DNA of 39,789 bases from Streptomyces panaciradicis (GTDB lineage: Bacteria > Actinomycetota > Actinomycetes > Streptomycetales > Streptomycetaceae), in NCBI RefSeq assembly GCF_023516615.1, contig NZ_JAMGBF010000150.1, positions 1 through 39,789 of the forward strand, read 5' to 3'. The notes below the pieces were generated by a model, which saw nothing but the letters and a program-made list of their open reading frames with translations, was not told the DNA's origin and did no database searches. A program made the translations under genes and the position numbers. Below, one piece after another: positions 14,728-21,743 of the stretch. Numbering within the stretch: the first letter of the stretch is position 1; every line of letters begins with the position of its first letter.

Positions 14728-15138
14728 TCAGGTCCAGGCGCGGAAGGGCTCGTCGACCAGCTGGAACACCGGCTCGCCGCGGACCGGGTCCTTGGCCGTG
14801 GACAGCCGGACCCGGTCGCCGCTGTGGATGCCGATCGGCGGGCCCATCACCCGGCCGCGGACGACGAACCCCTCGGCCATCTCGACCAGCGACACATTGC
14901 GGGCGGCAGGGGTGTTGCGGTGCACCGTCGTGGAGTGGCGGACCGTGCCGACGCCCTCGCTGCGCTCCGTCCTCAGGTCGCTGCCCTGGCACACCGGGCA
15001 CAGCAGACGGTGGTACATGGCGGTGCCGCACCAGGTGCAGCGCTGGAAGAGGATGGCGTCCGAGTCCCGCGGCGCGGTGTCGAGGACGCCCGCCGAGCCG
15101 CCCGCCTGCCGGACGACGGTTCCTGAGTGGTGGTACAC
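14728..15138 (-). CDS. Zn-ribbon / OB-fold (DUF35-type) acyl-CoA-associated protein
   Basis: A 136-residue protein with an N-terminal rubredoxin-like zinc ribbon (CTWCGTAMYHRLLCPVC, two CxxC pairs) and a C-terminal OB-fold (VEMAEGFVVRGRVMGPPIGIHSGDRVRL). Members of this family bind acyl-CoA and usually partner thiolases or hydratases in fatty-acid or steroid breakdown. No thiolase gene is near, so the partner must be elsewhere. I chose the GTG at 15138 because GGGAG lies nine bases upstream. In-frame GTG codons at 15201 (six bases after a TACATT hexamer, i.e. possibly leaderless) and 15219 (inside a palindrome) are alternatives. It lies downstream of the TetR gene on the same strand and shares an operator-like palindrome with it. 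Confidence 0.8.
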   Translation of the reverse strand: MYHHSGTVVRQAGGSAGVLDTAPRDSDAILFQRCTWCGTAMYHRLLCPVCQGSDLRTERSEGVGTVRHSTTVHRNTPAARNVSLVEMAEGFVVRGRVMGPPIGIHSGDRVRLSTAKDPVRGEPVFQLVDEPFRAWT

Positions 15139-15207
15139 GCTGGTCAACTCCCTGCGCTCGGCCGGAATCCCACGTGCGCGGTTCGCCGTGCCACCGTGCA
15201 CGGCATC

Positions 15208-15236
15208 AATGTATGGCACTGAGTGTCATACGTAAA
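15208..15236 (-). promoter_or_regulatory. Promoter with TetR-type operator in its spacer
   Basis: On the minus strand TTTACG and TACATT (15208-15213) are 17 bases apart. Between them lies the palindrome TGGCACT-G-AGTGTCA (15214-15228, plus-strand reading; one mismatch between arms). A protein bound here would block the promoter. The same core occurs in front of the TetR gene. Confidence 0.5.
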
Positions 15237-15269
15237 GGCACTGCGTACCCTCAATATGGGGGTGGCCGG

Positions 15270-15968
15270 TCAGTCCTGTTCGAGGGTGCTCTCGATCTCC
15301 CTGACCACCCGCCACATCGGCGCGCCGCGCCGGGAGACGATCACCACCACGTCCTCGGGCTCCTCCTCGCCGTGCGGCGCCCGGGGCCCTGCGAAGGCCT
15401 GCTGCACATACCCCAGCGCGTGGTCCAGCGCGGCACTCGCGTCACCCTCCCCGTCCGAACGCAGCCAGGACCGCAGCGCGTTGTTGTGCGCCGCCGCCAC
15501 GGCCGCCGCGACCACGTCGGCCCGCAGCGTCCCGTCGGGACGGCCCGCGAGGCGGTCGCGCAGATAGTCAGCGAAGGCCCGCTCGTAGCGCCACACCACC
15601 GACAGCTCGTACGCGCGCAGCCCCGGCACCTGCTTGGTCAGCCGGTAGCGCTGCACGGAGAAGGTCGGGTTCTCGGTGTACATCCGCAGCACGATGCGGA
15701 CCGCGTCGCACACCCGCCGCACGGGCTCGTCGTCGGAGCTCTCGGCGAGAAACGCCGTCATGTCGGCCAGGCAGCGCTCGTGGTCGGGGAAGACCACGTC
15801 CTCCTTGGACGGGAAGTAGCGGAAGAACGAACGCCGTCCGACGCCGGCCAGCGCCACGATGTCGTCGACGGTCGTCTGCTCGTACCCGCGCTCCAGGAAC
15901 AGCTGGAACGCCGCCGCCACCAGGGCGTCCCGCATCGGGGGCTTCGGGGCGGCCGGCTCGGTGCTCAT
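15270..15968 (-). CDS. TetR family transcriptional regulator
   Basis: A 232-residue TetR repressor. The DNA-binding domain is at residues about 12-60: ALVAAAFQLFLERGYEQTTV then DDIVALAGVGRRSFFRYFPSKEDVVF, the standard TetR helix-turn-helix ending in F-x-x-K. The ligand-binding half is helical with no recognisable family. The start ATG at 15968 is preceded, seven bases away, by TACTTT, and a GTGCCA -35 lies 18 bases further, inside the palindrome at 16000-16013. This suggests a leaderless, self-repressed gene. By shared operator sequence it probably also controls the Zn-ribbon/OB-fold gene directly downstream; the ligand may be an acyl-CoA, by that association only. Confidence 0.9.
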   Translation of the reverse strand: MSTEPAAPKPPMRDALVAAAFQLFLERGYEQTTVDDIVALAGVGRRSFFRYFPSKEDVVFPDHERCLADMTAFLAESSDDEPVRRVCDAVRIVLRMYTENPTFSVQRYRLTKQVPGLRAYELSVVWRYERAFADYLRDRLAGRPDGTLRADVVAAAVAAAHNNALRSWLRSDGEGDASAALDHALGYVQQAFAGPRAPHGEEEPEDVVVIVSRRGAPMWRVVREIESTLEQD

Positions 15969-15999
15969 GAACGCGAAAGTAGCACCTTCGGGACACAGA

Positions 16000-16035
16000 T
16001 GGCACTCAGTGCAGGCCGAACAGGGAACTGAGTGC
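16000..16035. promoter_or_regulatory. TetR-type operator cluster upstream of the regulator
   Basis: GCACT-C-AGTGC (16002-16012) is a perfect palindrome within TGGCACTCAGTGCA. ACTGAGTGC at 16027-16035 repeats one arm in inverted orientation. The core matches the palindrome at 15214-15228. The site overlaps the inferred -35 of the TetR gene. Confidence 0.55.
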
Positions 16036-16152
16036 TGCGCAGGGTCCCGGAGGGCGACGAGAGCCGGGCGCTGAACTCCCGGCACCGCCCCCGCGTATCT
16101 CTCCTCGGGGAAGGGCGGACAGACCCGCCACGGGAGGGAAGGAGAGCCTACT

Positions 16153-16812
16153 GTGCCCACGCCGCCGGCATCCGGGTCACCGCAGGACCAGCCGCCGCTG
16201 GAGCCCATCCGCGTACTGCGCCCGCGCCGCACCGACGCCCTGGCCGAACTGTTCCGGGAGATGGAGCAGGGCGGTTCCGGCCTGGAGACCGTCACCGTGC
16301 CCGACCCGCACTCCTGGGACGAGGGCGAGACACAGGAACTCCCGCCCGTCCGCACCGACGACCGCACCCCGCCGCGCGGCGACCGGTTCGGCTTCGGACC
16401 CGGTCTGCGCCGTGCCGCCGTGGCGGTGGCCGTCGCCGCGGCCGCCCTGGTCGGCTTCGGCGGCGCGCTCCTGCTGTCCGGCAACCGCGACGACACCCGC
16501 GCGCAGGCACCCCCGCCCACGGCCTCCGCCGAGCCGGCCCCCACGGCCACCGCCACGCCCGCCGGGGATCCCGACGGCGCGGGCACCCTGCGTGAGGGCG
16601 ACAGCGGCCCGGCGGTGACCGACCTGCAACAACGCCTGCTGCGCATCCCCGACGTCTACCGCGACGGCGCCACCAGCGGCGTCTACGACGCCACCCTGCG
16701 GGCCGCGGTGGCCCGCTTCCAGCTCTGGTACGGCATCAGGGGCGACGAGACCGGCGTCTACGGCAACGACACCCGGCAGGCACTGGAGTCCCGCACGGCG
16801 TCCACCGGCTGA
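16153..16812 (+). CDS. Single-pass membrane protein with peptidoglycan-binding domain
   Basis: A 219-residue protein. The N-terminal 85 residues are a charged cytoplasmic segment containing DALAELFREMEQGGSG. It is followed by one transmembrane helix (AAVAVAVAAAALVGFGGALLL, about 88-108), a Pro/Ala/Thr linker and a C-terminal PG_binding_1 domain (LREGDSGPAVTDLQQRLLRI to GVYGNDTRQALE). The peptidoglycan-binding part should lie outside the membrane. This layout suggests a wall-sensing or scaffold protein with no enzyme domain. The GTG start follows AGGAGAG by six bases. It is convergent with the PP2C gene. Confidence 0.82.
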   Translation: MPTPPASGSPQDQPPLEPIRVLRPRRTDALAELFREMEQGGSGLETVTVPDPHSWDEGETQELPPVRTDDRTPPRGDRFGFGPGLRRAAVAVAVAAAALVGFGGALLLSGNRDDTRAQAPPPTASAEPAPTATATPAGDPDGAGTLREGDSGPAVTDLQQRLLRIPDVYRDGATSGVYDATLRAAVARFQLWYGIRGDETGVYGNDTRQALESRTASTG

Positions 16813-16842
16813 GGGCGCGGCGCCGGAACCGGTGGCCGCCGG

Positions 16843-19266
16843 CTACTCCGGCTCGGCCGGCACCCGGATGTCGAGCACGCAGACGTCGTCGCGCCGTTCA
16901 CCCGCCAGCACCTCGGCGAGCAGCGGGCCGAGGTGGCCCGCCTCGTCGCAGCGGTGCGCCAGCACCCCCTCGGCGAGCCGCTTCAGCCCCCGGTCGAGGG
17001 TCTCTCCGGGCCGCTCGATCAGGCCGTCGGTGTAGAGCAGGACGCGGTCGCCCGGTTCGAGGTCGACCTCCGCCTCCTGGAACCGCGGTGCGATGCTCGC
17101 CCCGAGCAGCATGCCGGCGGGACGGTCGAGGAAGCGCACCTCGCCGTCGCGCAGCAGCAGCGGCGGCGGATGGCCGGCCTGGGCCCACAGCAGACGGCGC
17201 CGGGCGCGGTCGTAGCGGGCGAGGACCATGGTCGCCGTGCCGTGCGAGTCGCGGGAGTGCAGCAGCAGCCTGTTGAGCCGGGACAGCGCGCCGGTCAGCG
17301 AGGATCCGGTGATGACCATGCCCTTGGCGGTGAAGCGGAGCTGGGCCATCGTGGCCACCGCGTCGATGCCGTGGCCGGCGACGTCACCGACGACGAACAG
17401 GGCGTCCCCGTCCGCGAGTTCGATGGCGCTGAACCAGTCGCCGCCCACATGGATGCCCGACTGGGCGGGCAGGTAGCCGACCTCGACCCGCAGCCCGGCC
17501 AGCCGGACCGGCCGGGTGGGCAGCGGCAGCAGCGCGTCCTGCAGCCGGCCCGCCAGGGTCCGCTCGGCCAGCAGCACGTCGTGCTGGGTGAGGATGGCCC
17601 GCTCGCTCTCGACGAGGGCGAGTTCCGCGCTGCGCTGGGCGGTGAGGTCCTGGATGACGCCGTGCACCTCGACGGGGGTGCCGTGCGAGTCCGGCACCGC
17701 CTCGGCGACGGCGCGCAGATGCCGCAGCCCCGCCGTCGTCCTGATCCGGAAGGGCAGGTCGAAGGGCCGCCCGTCCCGCAGGAGCCGCGCGATGGCGTGG
17801 GCCAGCGCGGAGCCGTCCTCGGGCAGCGCGAGGCCCGGCAGGTCGCCGAGGGCGACCGGTCCCGACTCGGTGTCCCGGCCGAGGAGCGCGTACACGTGCG
17901 AGGACCAGGTGACCTCGTGCGTGAGCAGGTTCCAGCTCGCCCAGCCCAGGTTGCCCAGCCGCTGCAGATCCGCCAGCCGCTGCTCCTGGCGGTCCGAGGA
18001 GCCGTGCCGCACCCAGGTGAGGACCAGCCCCTCGCCCAGACGGGTCGCCCGTACCGAATAGGTCGACAGCTCGGCGATCCCGTCCACGATCTCCTGGTGC
18101 CCGAACCGCTCGCTCTCGTACGGCTCCCCGGTGGTGAGCGTCCGCATCAGCCCCCGGCGCAGCGGCGGTTCGGCCGCCAGTGCCGGGCAGCACTCCTGGA
18201 ACCGGCGGCCGACCAGCTCGCGTCCGGCCCTGCTCACCACATCGCCGGCCTGGGCCGTGGCGGCGGCGACGCGGAAGTCCTCGACGCCCTTCGACGCGTC
18301 GTGCGGCAGCAGGAACATGGCCGCGCCGGGCAGCGCGTCGAACACCGCCTGCACGGAGTCCGCGGCGGCGTCGACCGTGTCCCGGGGGCGGGTGTCGAAC
18401 GCGCGCAGCCGTCCGGCGCAGAGGCGGGCCACCGCCTGCAGAAGGTCGCGGTGCTCCGGCGAGAACGGCCCGCTTCGAGAGCGCAGGATGCCGATGCACA
18501 CGTCGGTCGAGGCGCCGTGCCGTCCGTCCGCCGCCTCGGGCGCGGGCAGGGGCAGCCAGGCGCGGGTGGGCCAGCGGCTGGGCGGATCACCGATCAGCAG
18601 ATACCGCCTGCGGTCCGTCTCGAGGTCCTCCAGCCAGCGCGGCTCACGCGCCCGCAGGGCGTCCAGTGCGGCGACCCCGCTCAGCGGCGGGACGTGATGC
18701 CACTGGGTGGCCAGCGTCTCCTCGATGCCCGCGTGCCCGATGAGGTCGAGTCCCCCGGCGGGCAGCCACGCGTAGATCATGACCGCGTCGGTGTCCGCGG
18801 GGGTCAGCTGCTCCAGCAGGCACTGGGCGAGTTCCTGCGGTGTGGCGATCCGCACCAGCTCCCTGCCGAGCGCGGCGAGGGCGACGCAACTCCCGTCGTC
18901 GGGGGCCGGGTTGCGCGACGGCGGGACGGTGGAGGCGGGGCCGGCATCGGCTCGGCGCGCCGCGGCCGGCCGGTTTTCCGCCGGGACGTCCTGCGGCATC
19001 GCCAGGGTGCCGAGGGTGATCCAGCACTCCTCCAGCAAGGTGCGCCGGCCGGCCTTGGCGCGCCGGCGGAGCTCTTCCTCCGCCGCGTCCGGAGTGGCGC
19101 CGGTCAGGGTCATCACCGCCCCCTTGGCCCGCTCCAGGACAGCCGCCACCGCCGCCAGGTCCCGCAGTCTGTCCAGCTCGGCGCGCTGCCTGGCGACGAC
19201 CTGGGCCAGCGCGACGGTGTCCGGGGCGGAACCGGAATCCGCCGGCGTGGCGGGCTCGCTCGTCAC
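16843..19266 (-). CDS. ANTAR-GAF-PAS-PP2C (SpoIIE-type) phosphatase
   Basis: An 807-residue signalling protein. Residues about 30-90 resemble an ANTAR domain (VLERAKGAVMTLTGATPDAA followed by LRRRAKAGRRTLLEECW). A GAF-like region spans about 125-290, a second sensor region follows, and a PAS fold spans about 440-565 (VTWSSHVYALLGRD to VHGVIQDLTAQR). The PP2C/SpoIIE phosphatase domain ends the protein, with metal-ligand motifs GGDWFSAIEL, FVVGDVAGHGIDAVA and the terminal DDVCVLDIRV. Such proteins act as anti-anti-sigma-factor phosphatases. ANTAR normally binds RNA, so the fusion is notable. The GTG at 19266 is chosen because codons upstream have unusually low third-position G/C. However, an in-frame GTG at 19386 overlaps the preceding stop codon as GTGA. 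Confidence 0.87.
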   Translation of the reverse strand: MTSEPATPADSGSAPDTVALAQVVARQRAELDRLRDLAAVAAVLERAKGAVMTLTGATPDAAEEELRRRAKAGRRTLLEECWITLGTLAMPQDVPAENRPAAARRADAGPASTVPPSRNPAPDDGSCVALAALGRELVRIATPQELAQCLLEQLTPADTDAVMIYAWLPAGGLDLIGHAGIEETLATQWHHVPPLSGVAALDALRAREPRWLEDLETDRRRYLLIGDPPSRWPTRAWLPLPAPEAADGRHGASTDVCIGILRSRSGPFSPEHRDLLQAVARLCAGRLRAFDTRPRDTVDAAADSVQAVFDALPGAAMFLLPHDASKGVEDFRVAAATAQAGDVVSRAGRELVGRRFQECCPALAAEPPLRRGLMRTLTTGEPYESERFGHQEIVDGIAELSTYSVRATRLGEGLVLTWVRHGSSDRQEQRLADLQRLGNLGWASWNLLTHEVTWSSHVYALLGRDTESGPVALGDLPGLALPEDGSALAHAIARLLRDGRPFDLPFRIRTTAGLRHLRAVAEAVPDSHGTPVEVHGVIQDLTAQRSAELALVESERAILTQHDVLLAERTLAGRLQDALLPLPTRPVRLAGLRVEVGYLPAQSGIHVGGDWFSAIELADGDALFVVGDVAGHGIDAVATMAQLRFTAKGMVITGSSLTGALSRLNRLLLHSRDSHGTATMVLARYDRARRRLLWAQAGHPPPLLLRDGEVRFLDRPAGMLLGASIAPRFQEAEVDLEPGDRVLLYTDGLIERPGETLDRGLKRLAEGVLAHRCDEAGHLGPLLAEVLAGERRDDVCVLDIRVPAEPE

Positions 19267-19382
19267 GCGTCGAGCATCGCACACAAAGCTCGGCCCGATC
19301 ACGGTCTTGCCTGCCCGGACTTCACTCGAAAGGGGACGCCTCACGCCGTGGCCGTCGACGTCCCCGCTCGCGCACACCGCGC

Positions 19383-19949
19383 TCACTCATCCGGTCGCCG
19401 GTACAGCCACAGCCGCAGCAACCGGCTGAGCAGCGGCATGATCAGGTACGTCAGCACCGGCAGGAGCACCACCGGGAAGACGGCCGCCCGCAGGAGCAGC
19501 GGCCAGGCCGTGGTGCGGGGCGTGGCCAGCCACTGGATGAGGAGGGTGCAGGGGTAGGCGCCGAGGAACGTGGTGAGGACCATCTTCCACCGCGGCGGGG
19601 ACTGCACGGTCGTGCCGGGGAGGCTGAACCAGGTCTCCATCCCGCTCGTCGACTGCCGTTCGCTGCCGACCTCGGTGGCCACGCCGTCGATCCGCCGGTG
19701 CCACTGGGCCCGCTCGGCGGAGCGGAGCCACCGGGTGAGCCGGTCGGGGTCGGACCAGCGCAGTACCGCGTGGAAGCGGTGGCCGTCCTCGGGGCGCAGC
19801 CACGAGACGCCCTCGTTGCCCGGAAAGCGCCGGGCGCAGCGGGTGATCCCGCGGGTCCACTCCTCGAACTCCTGCTCCCGGCCGGGTCGTACCTGCCAGG
19901 TGAGGACGGTGGTGACCGGCTCTCCCCGGCGCAGTTGGGTGGTGCTCAT
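19383..19949 (-). CDS. ABM-domain protein with two C-terminal membrane helices
   Basis: A 188-residue protein. The N-terminal half (TTVLTWQVRPGREQEFEEWTRG to FHAVLRWSDPDRLTRWLRS) is an antibiotic-biosynthesis-monooxygenase-type ferredoxin-like domain. The C-terminal half has two hydrophobic helices (MVLTTFLGAYPCTLLIQWLA and LLLRAAVFPVVLLPVLTYLI) ending in a basic tail. The ABM part should face the cytoplasm. Fused ABM-TM proteins occur in bacteria with unknown function; a monooxygenase role should not be assumed. The ATG at 19949 begins the conserved part, with an ATG at 19967 also in frame. It lies between the unknown gene at 20372 and the PP2C gene, all on the minus strand. Confidence 0.75.
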   Translation of the reverse strand: MSTTQLRRGEPVTTVLTWQVRPGREQEFEEWTRGITRCARRFPGNEGVSWLRPEDGHRFHAVLRWSDPDRLTRWLRSAERAQWHRRIDGVATEVGSERQSTSGMETWFSLPGTTVQSPPRWKMVLTTFLGAYPCTLLIQWLATPRTTAWPLLLRAAVFPVVLLPVLTYLIMPLLSRLLRLWLYRRPDE

Positions 19950-20003
19950 GCTCACCACGGGTGCCACGTGTCGCCCGGATCATGCGCCGGGCGCCGGTGC
20001 CGG

Positions 20004-20372
20004 TCAGCGCCCGGCTTCCACCAGGGCGTGGGTGACGGCGCGGACGCTGCGGGCGATGTGCTGGAGCTGCATCACTTCCGCCGCGTAGAGCTTGATCGTG
20101 TGCTCGATGACCGACTCCGGCATGCCGAGGCCGGGGAGATCGGCACGGGCGGTCTGCAGGGCGGTGCGGGCCACCCGGATCTCCTGCTGGACCTGGATCT
20201 GCGCGTGACGGGCGAGCAGCACGGGGTGGCGGATGAGCGCCGGATAGCTGGCGTAGCGCGCCGGTACCAGCTCGCGCAGCCACTTGGCCGCCGAGCGCTC
20301 CCAGTCGTAGGAGCCGGGCTGCTTGACCTGGCACGGCCAGTCCGGGCTGAGGCGCGTGGTCGTCAGTTGCAT
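20004..20372 (-). CDS. Hypothetical helical protein
   Basis: A 122-residue protein with no family I recognise. Sequence points: an N-terminal WPCQVKQPGSYDWERSAAKW region, then an almost entirely helical remainder rich in Ala, Arg, Gln and His (ARHAQIQVQQEIRVARTALQ, HTIKLYAAEVMQLQHIARSV). There is no signal peptide or membrane helix. The ATG at 20372 follows GGAAG by eight bases. A leader of roughly 170 bases with two hairpins separates it from an AT-rich promoter region, unusual for this genome, so its expression may be specially controlled. Confidence 0.65.
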   Translation of the reverse strand: MQLTTTRLSPDWPCQVKQPGSYDWERSAAKWLRELVPARYASYPALIRHPVLLARHAQIQVQQEIRVARTALQTARADLPGLGMPESVIEHTIKLYAAEVMQLQHIARSVRAVTHALVEAGR

Positions 20373-20423
20373 GAGCATCGCTTCCGGGTGTGCGGCGTCG
20401 TGAAGGGTGGTCCGACGAGTGCG

Positions 20424-20473
20424 GGCGGCCCCGGCCTAGGGGATGACCGGGGCCGCCACGGGCCTCGCGAGGC
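20424..20473. other. Two hairpins in the leader of the 20372 gene
   Basis: GGCGGCCCCGG (20424-20434) pairs perfectly with CCGGGGCCGCC (20447-20457). A separate 12-bp palindrome GCCTCGCGAGGC is at 20462-20473. Both lie between the AT-rich promoter region and the start codon, so they would be in the 5' leader and could act as an attenuator or mRNA stabiliser. Confidence 0.45.
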
Positions 20474-20540
20474 GGGGCCCGCCCGGACACCACCGGCGCC
20501 GACGCGGGTAGGAGACGGCGGCTTCGGGTGTCCGGGTGAC

Positions 20541-20640
20541 GCGTGAGCAGTATTTATATATGCCGACTGCTTTGCAAGACGCATGAAAAAATTCATGCGC
20601 GGAATGATGTGAAAGGTCCCTTTGTAATTCCGGACAGCGT
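20541..20640. promoter_or_regulatory. AT-rich regulatory island with two inverted repeats
   Basis: This is the most AT-rich stretch in the window. CGCATGAA-AAAA-TTCATGCG (20580-20599) is a perfect inverted repeat. AGCAGT (20546-20551) and ACTGCT (20566-20571) flank TATTTATATATG-like sequence. On the minus strand TTGCAA followed by TATATAAATACT could be a promoter for the 20372 gene. The rest of the 323-base gap (20373-20695) holds the leader hairpins and nothing else I can support. Confidence 0.5.
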
Positions 20641-20695
20641 GTGGGGCGGGTGTTACCGACGGTTGCGGCTCAGGCGGTTCCGCCGAGGGTCCTGG

Positions 20696-21619
20696 TCAGT
20701 CCCGCAGGAAGAATTGGTGCTGGTCGGAGATCTGCTCGTACTCCTCCAGCCGGGCCTGGGTGCGTTCCGGATCGGCGTCGGTCATGGCCTGCAGCAGCGC
20801 GGCGGCGATCACGCCGGGCGCGGCGTAGGAGTCGAAGACCAGCCGGGAGCCGGTGCCGGTGGCGAAGACGACGTCCGCCTCGTCGGCCACCGGGCCGAGC
20901 GCCAGGTCGGTCACCAGGGCGACCTTGAGCCCGGCGCTGCGCGCGACCCGTACCGCGGTGAGCGTCTCCTGGGCGTGCCGGGGCATCGAGAACGCCAGCA
21001 CCCAGGTGCCGCCCGCCTCACGGGACTGCAGCAGCGCGTCGTAGGCGACACTGCCGCCCAGGGTCACCAGCCGCACGTCCGGGTGGATACGGCGGGCGGC
21101 GTAGGCGAAGTACTCGGCCAGCGAGACCGAGATCCGCACGCCCAGCACGGTCAGCGGGGTGGACGCGGACAGCTCGCGGCCGATGGCGATCAGCTGGTCG
21201 GGGTCGGCGAAGTCGCGCCGCAGGTTCTCCAGGTTCTCGATCTCGGCGTCGACCGCCGCCTGGAGTTCGTTGCTGCCGTTCTCCTCGGTCGCGCCGGGCC
21301 CGCCGGCCAGGGTGCCCAGGGCGATGGACTGGAGCTTCTCGCGCAGCGCGGGGTAGCCGCTGAAGCCGACCGCCGCCGCGAAGCGGGTCACCGACGGCTG
21401 GCTCACGCCGACCCGTTCGGCGAGGTCGGTGATCGACAGGAACGCCGCCTCGGTGATGTGCTCGATCAGGTACTGGGCGATGCGCCGCTGGCCGGGAGAG
21501 AGCCGGGGCCGGTCGAAGAGCGTCCTGAGCTGCGATGCCGGGGCGGCCTCCGCTTCGGGAGCGGTTTTGCCCGAGGTGATCGAGGATGCCTGTGCGCGTG
21601 CCTGCTGCGGCGATGGCAC
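20696..21619 (-). CDS. MurR/RpiR family transcriptional regulator
   Basis: A 307-residue regulator with the RpiR layout. An N-terminal helix-turn-helix (about residues 30-105: FLSITDLAERVGVSQPSVTR then FAAAVGFSGYPALREKLQ) is joined to a SIS sugar-phosphate-binding domain (about 125-270: LTVLGVRISVSLAEYFAYAA, then VAYDALLQSREAG and WVLAFSMPR). SIS domains sense phosphosugars such as MurNAc-6-P or GlcN-6-P, so it probably controls amino-sugar or sugar catabolism. The nearest genes do not show which. GTG at 21619 is preferred because AGGAGG lies seven bases upstream; an in-frame GTG at 21643 would include that site in the gene. Confidence 0.9.
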   Translation of the reverse strand: MPSPQQARAQASSITSGKTAPEAEAAPASQLRTLFDRPRLSPGQRRIAQYLIEHITEAAFLSITDLAERVGVSQPSVTRFAAAVGFSGYPALREKLQSIALGTLAGGPGATEENGSNELQAAVDAEIENLENLRRDFADPDQLIAIGRELSASTPLTVLGVRISVSLAEYFAYAARRIHPDVRLVTLGGSVAYDALLQSREAGGTWVLAFSMPRHAQETLTAVRVARSAGLKVALVTDLALGPVADEADVVFATGTGSRLVFDSYAAPGVIAAALLQAMTDADPERTQARLEEYEQISDQHQFFLRD

Positions 21620-21743
21620 CGGTGCGCCTCCTTTGTCTGCCACAGTGCTTCAACATAGCTCACACACCGTCGTGACCAGGGCTTGTACGAGGGCAACGGG
21701 CGCCCGCCGGACCGAGCGTGAGGCCGGCCGCCGCAGGCCCGCC

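Noticed and set aside
16035..16646. Extension of the TetR frame upstream to about 16646 on the minus strand
   Set aside because: It runs antisense through the peptidoglycan-binding gene; the TetR domain starts at 15968 just after a promoter and operator.
20363..20596. 77-codon minus-strand frame starting at the AT-rich palindrome
   Set aside because: It overlaps the leader hairpins and the start of the 20372 gene, and its composition is Pro/Arg-rich without coding-like third positions.
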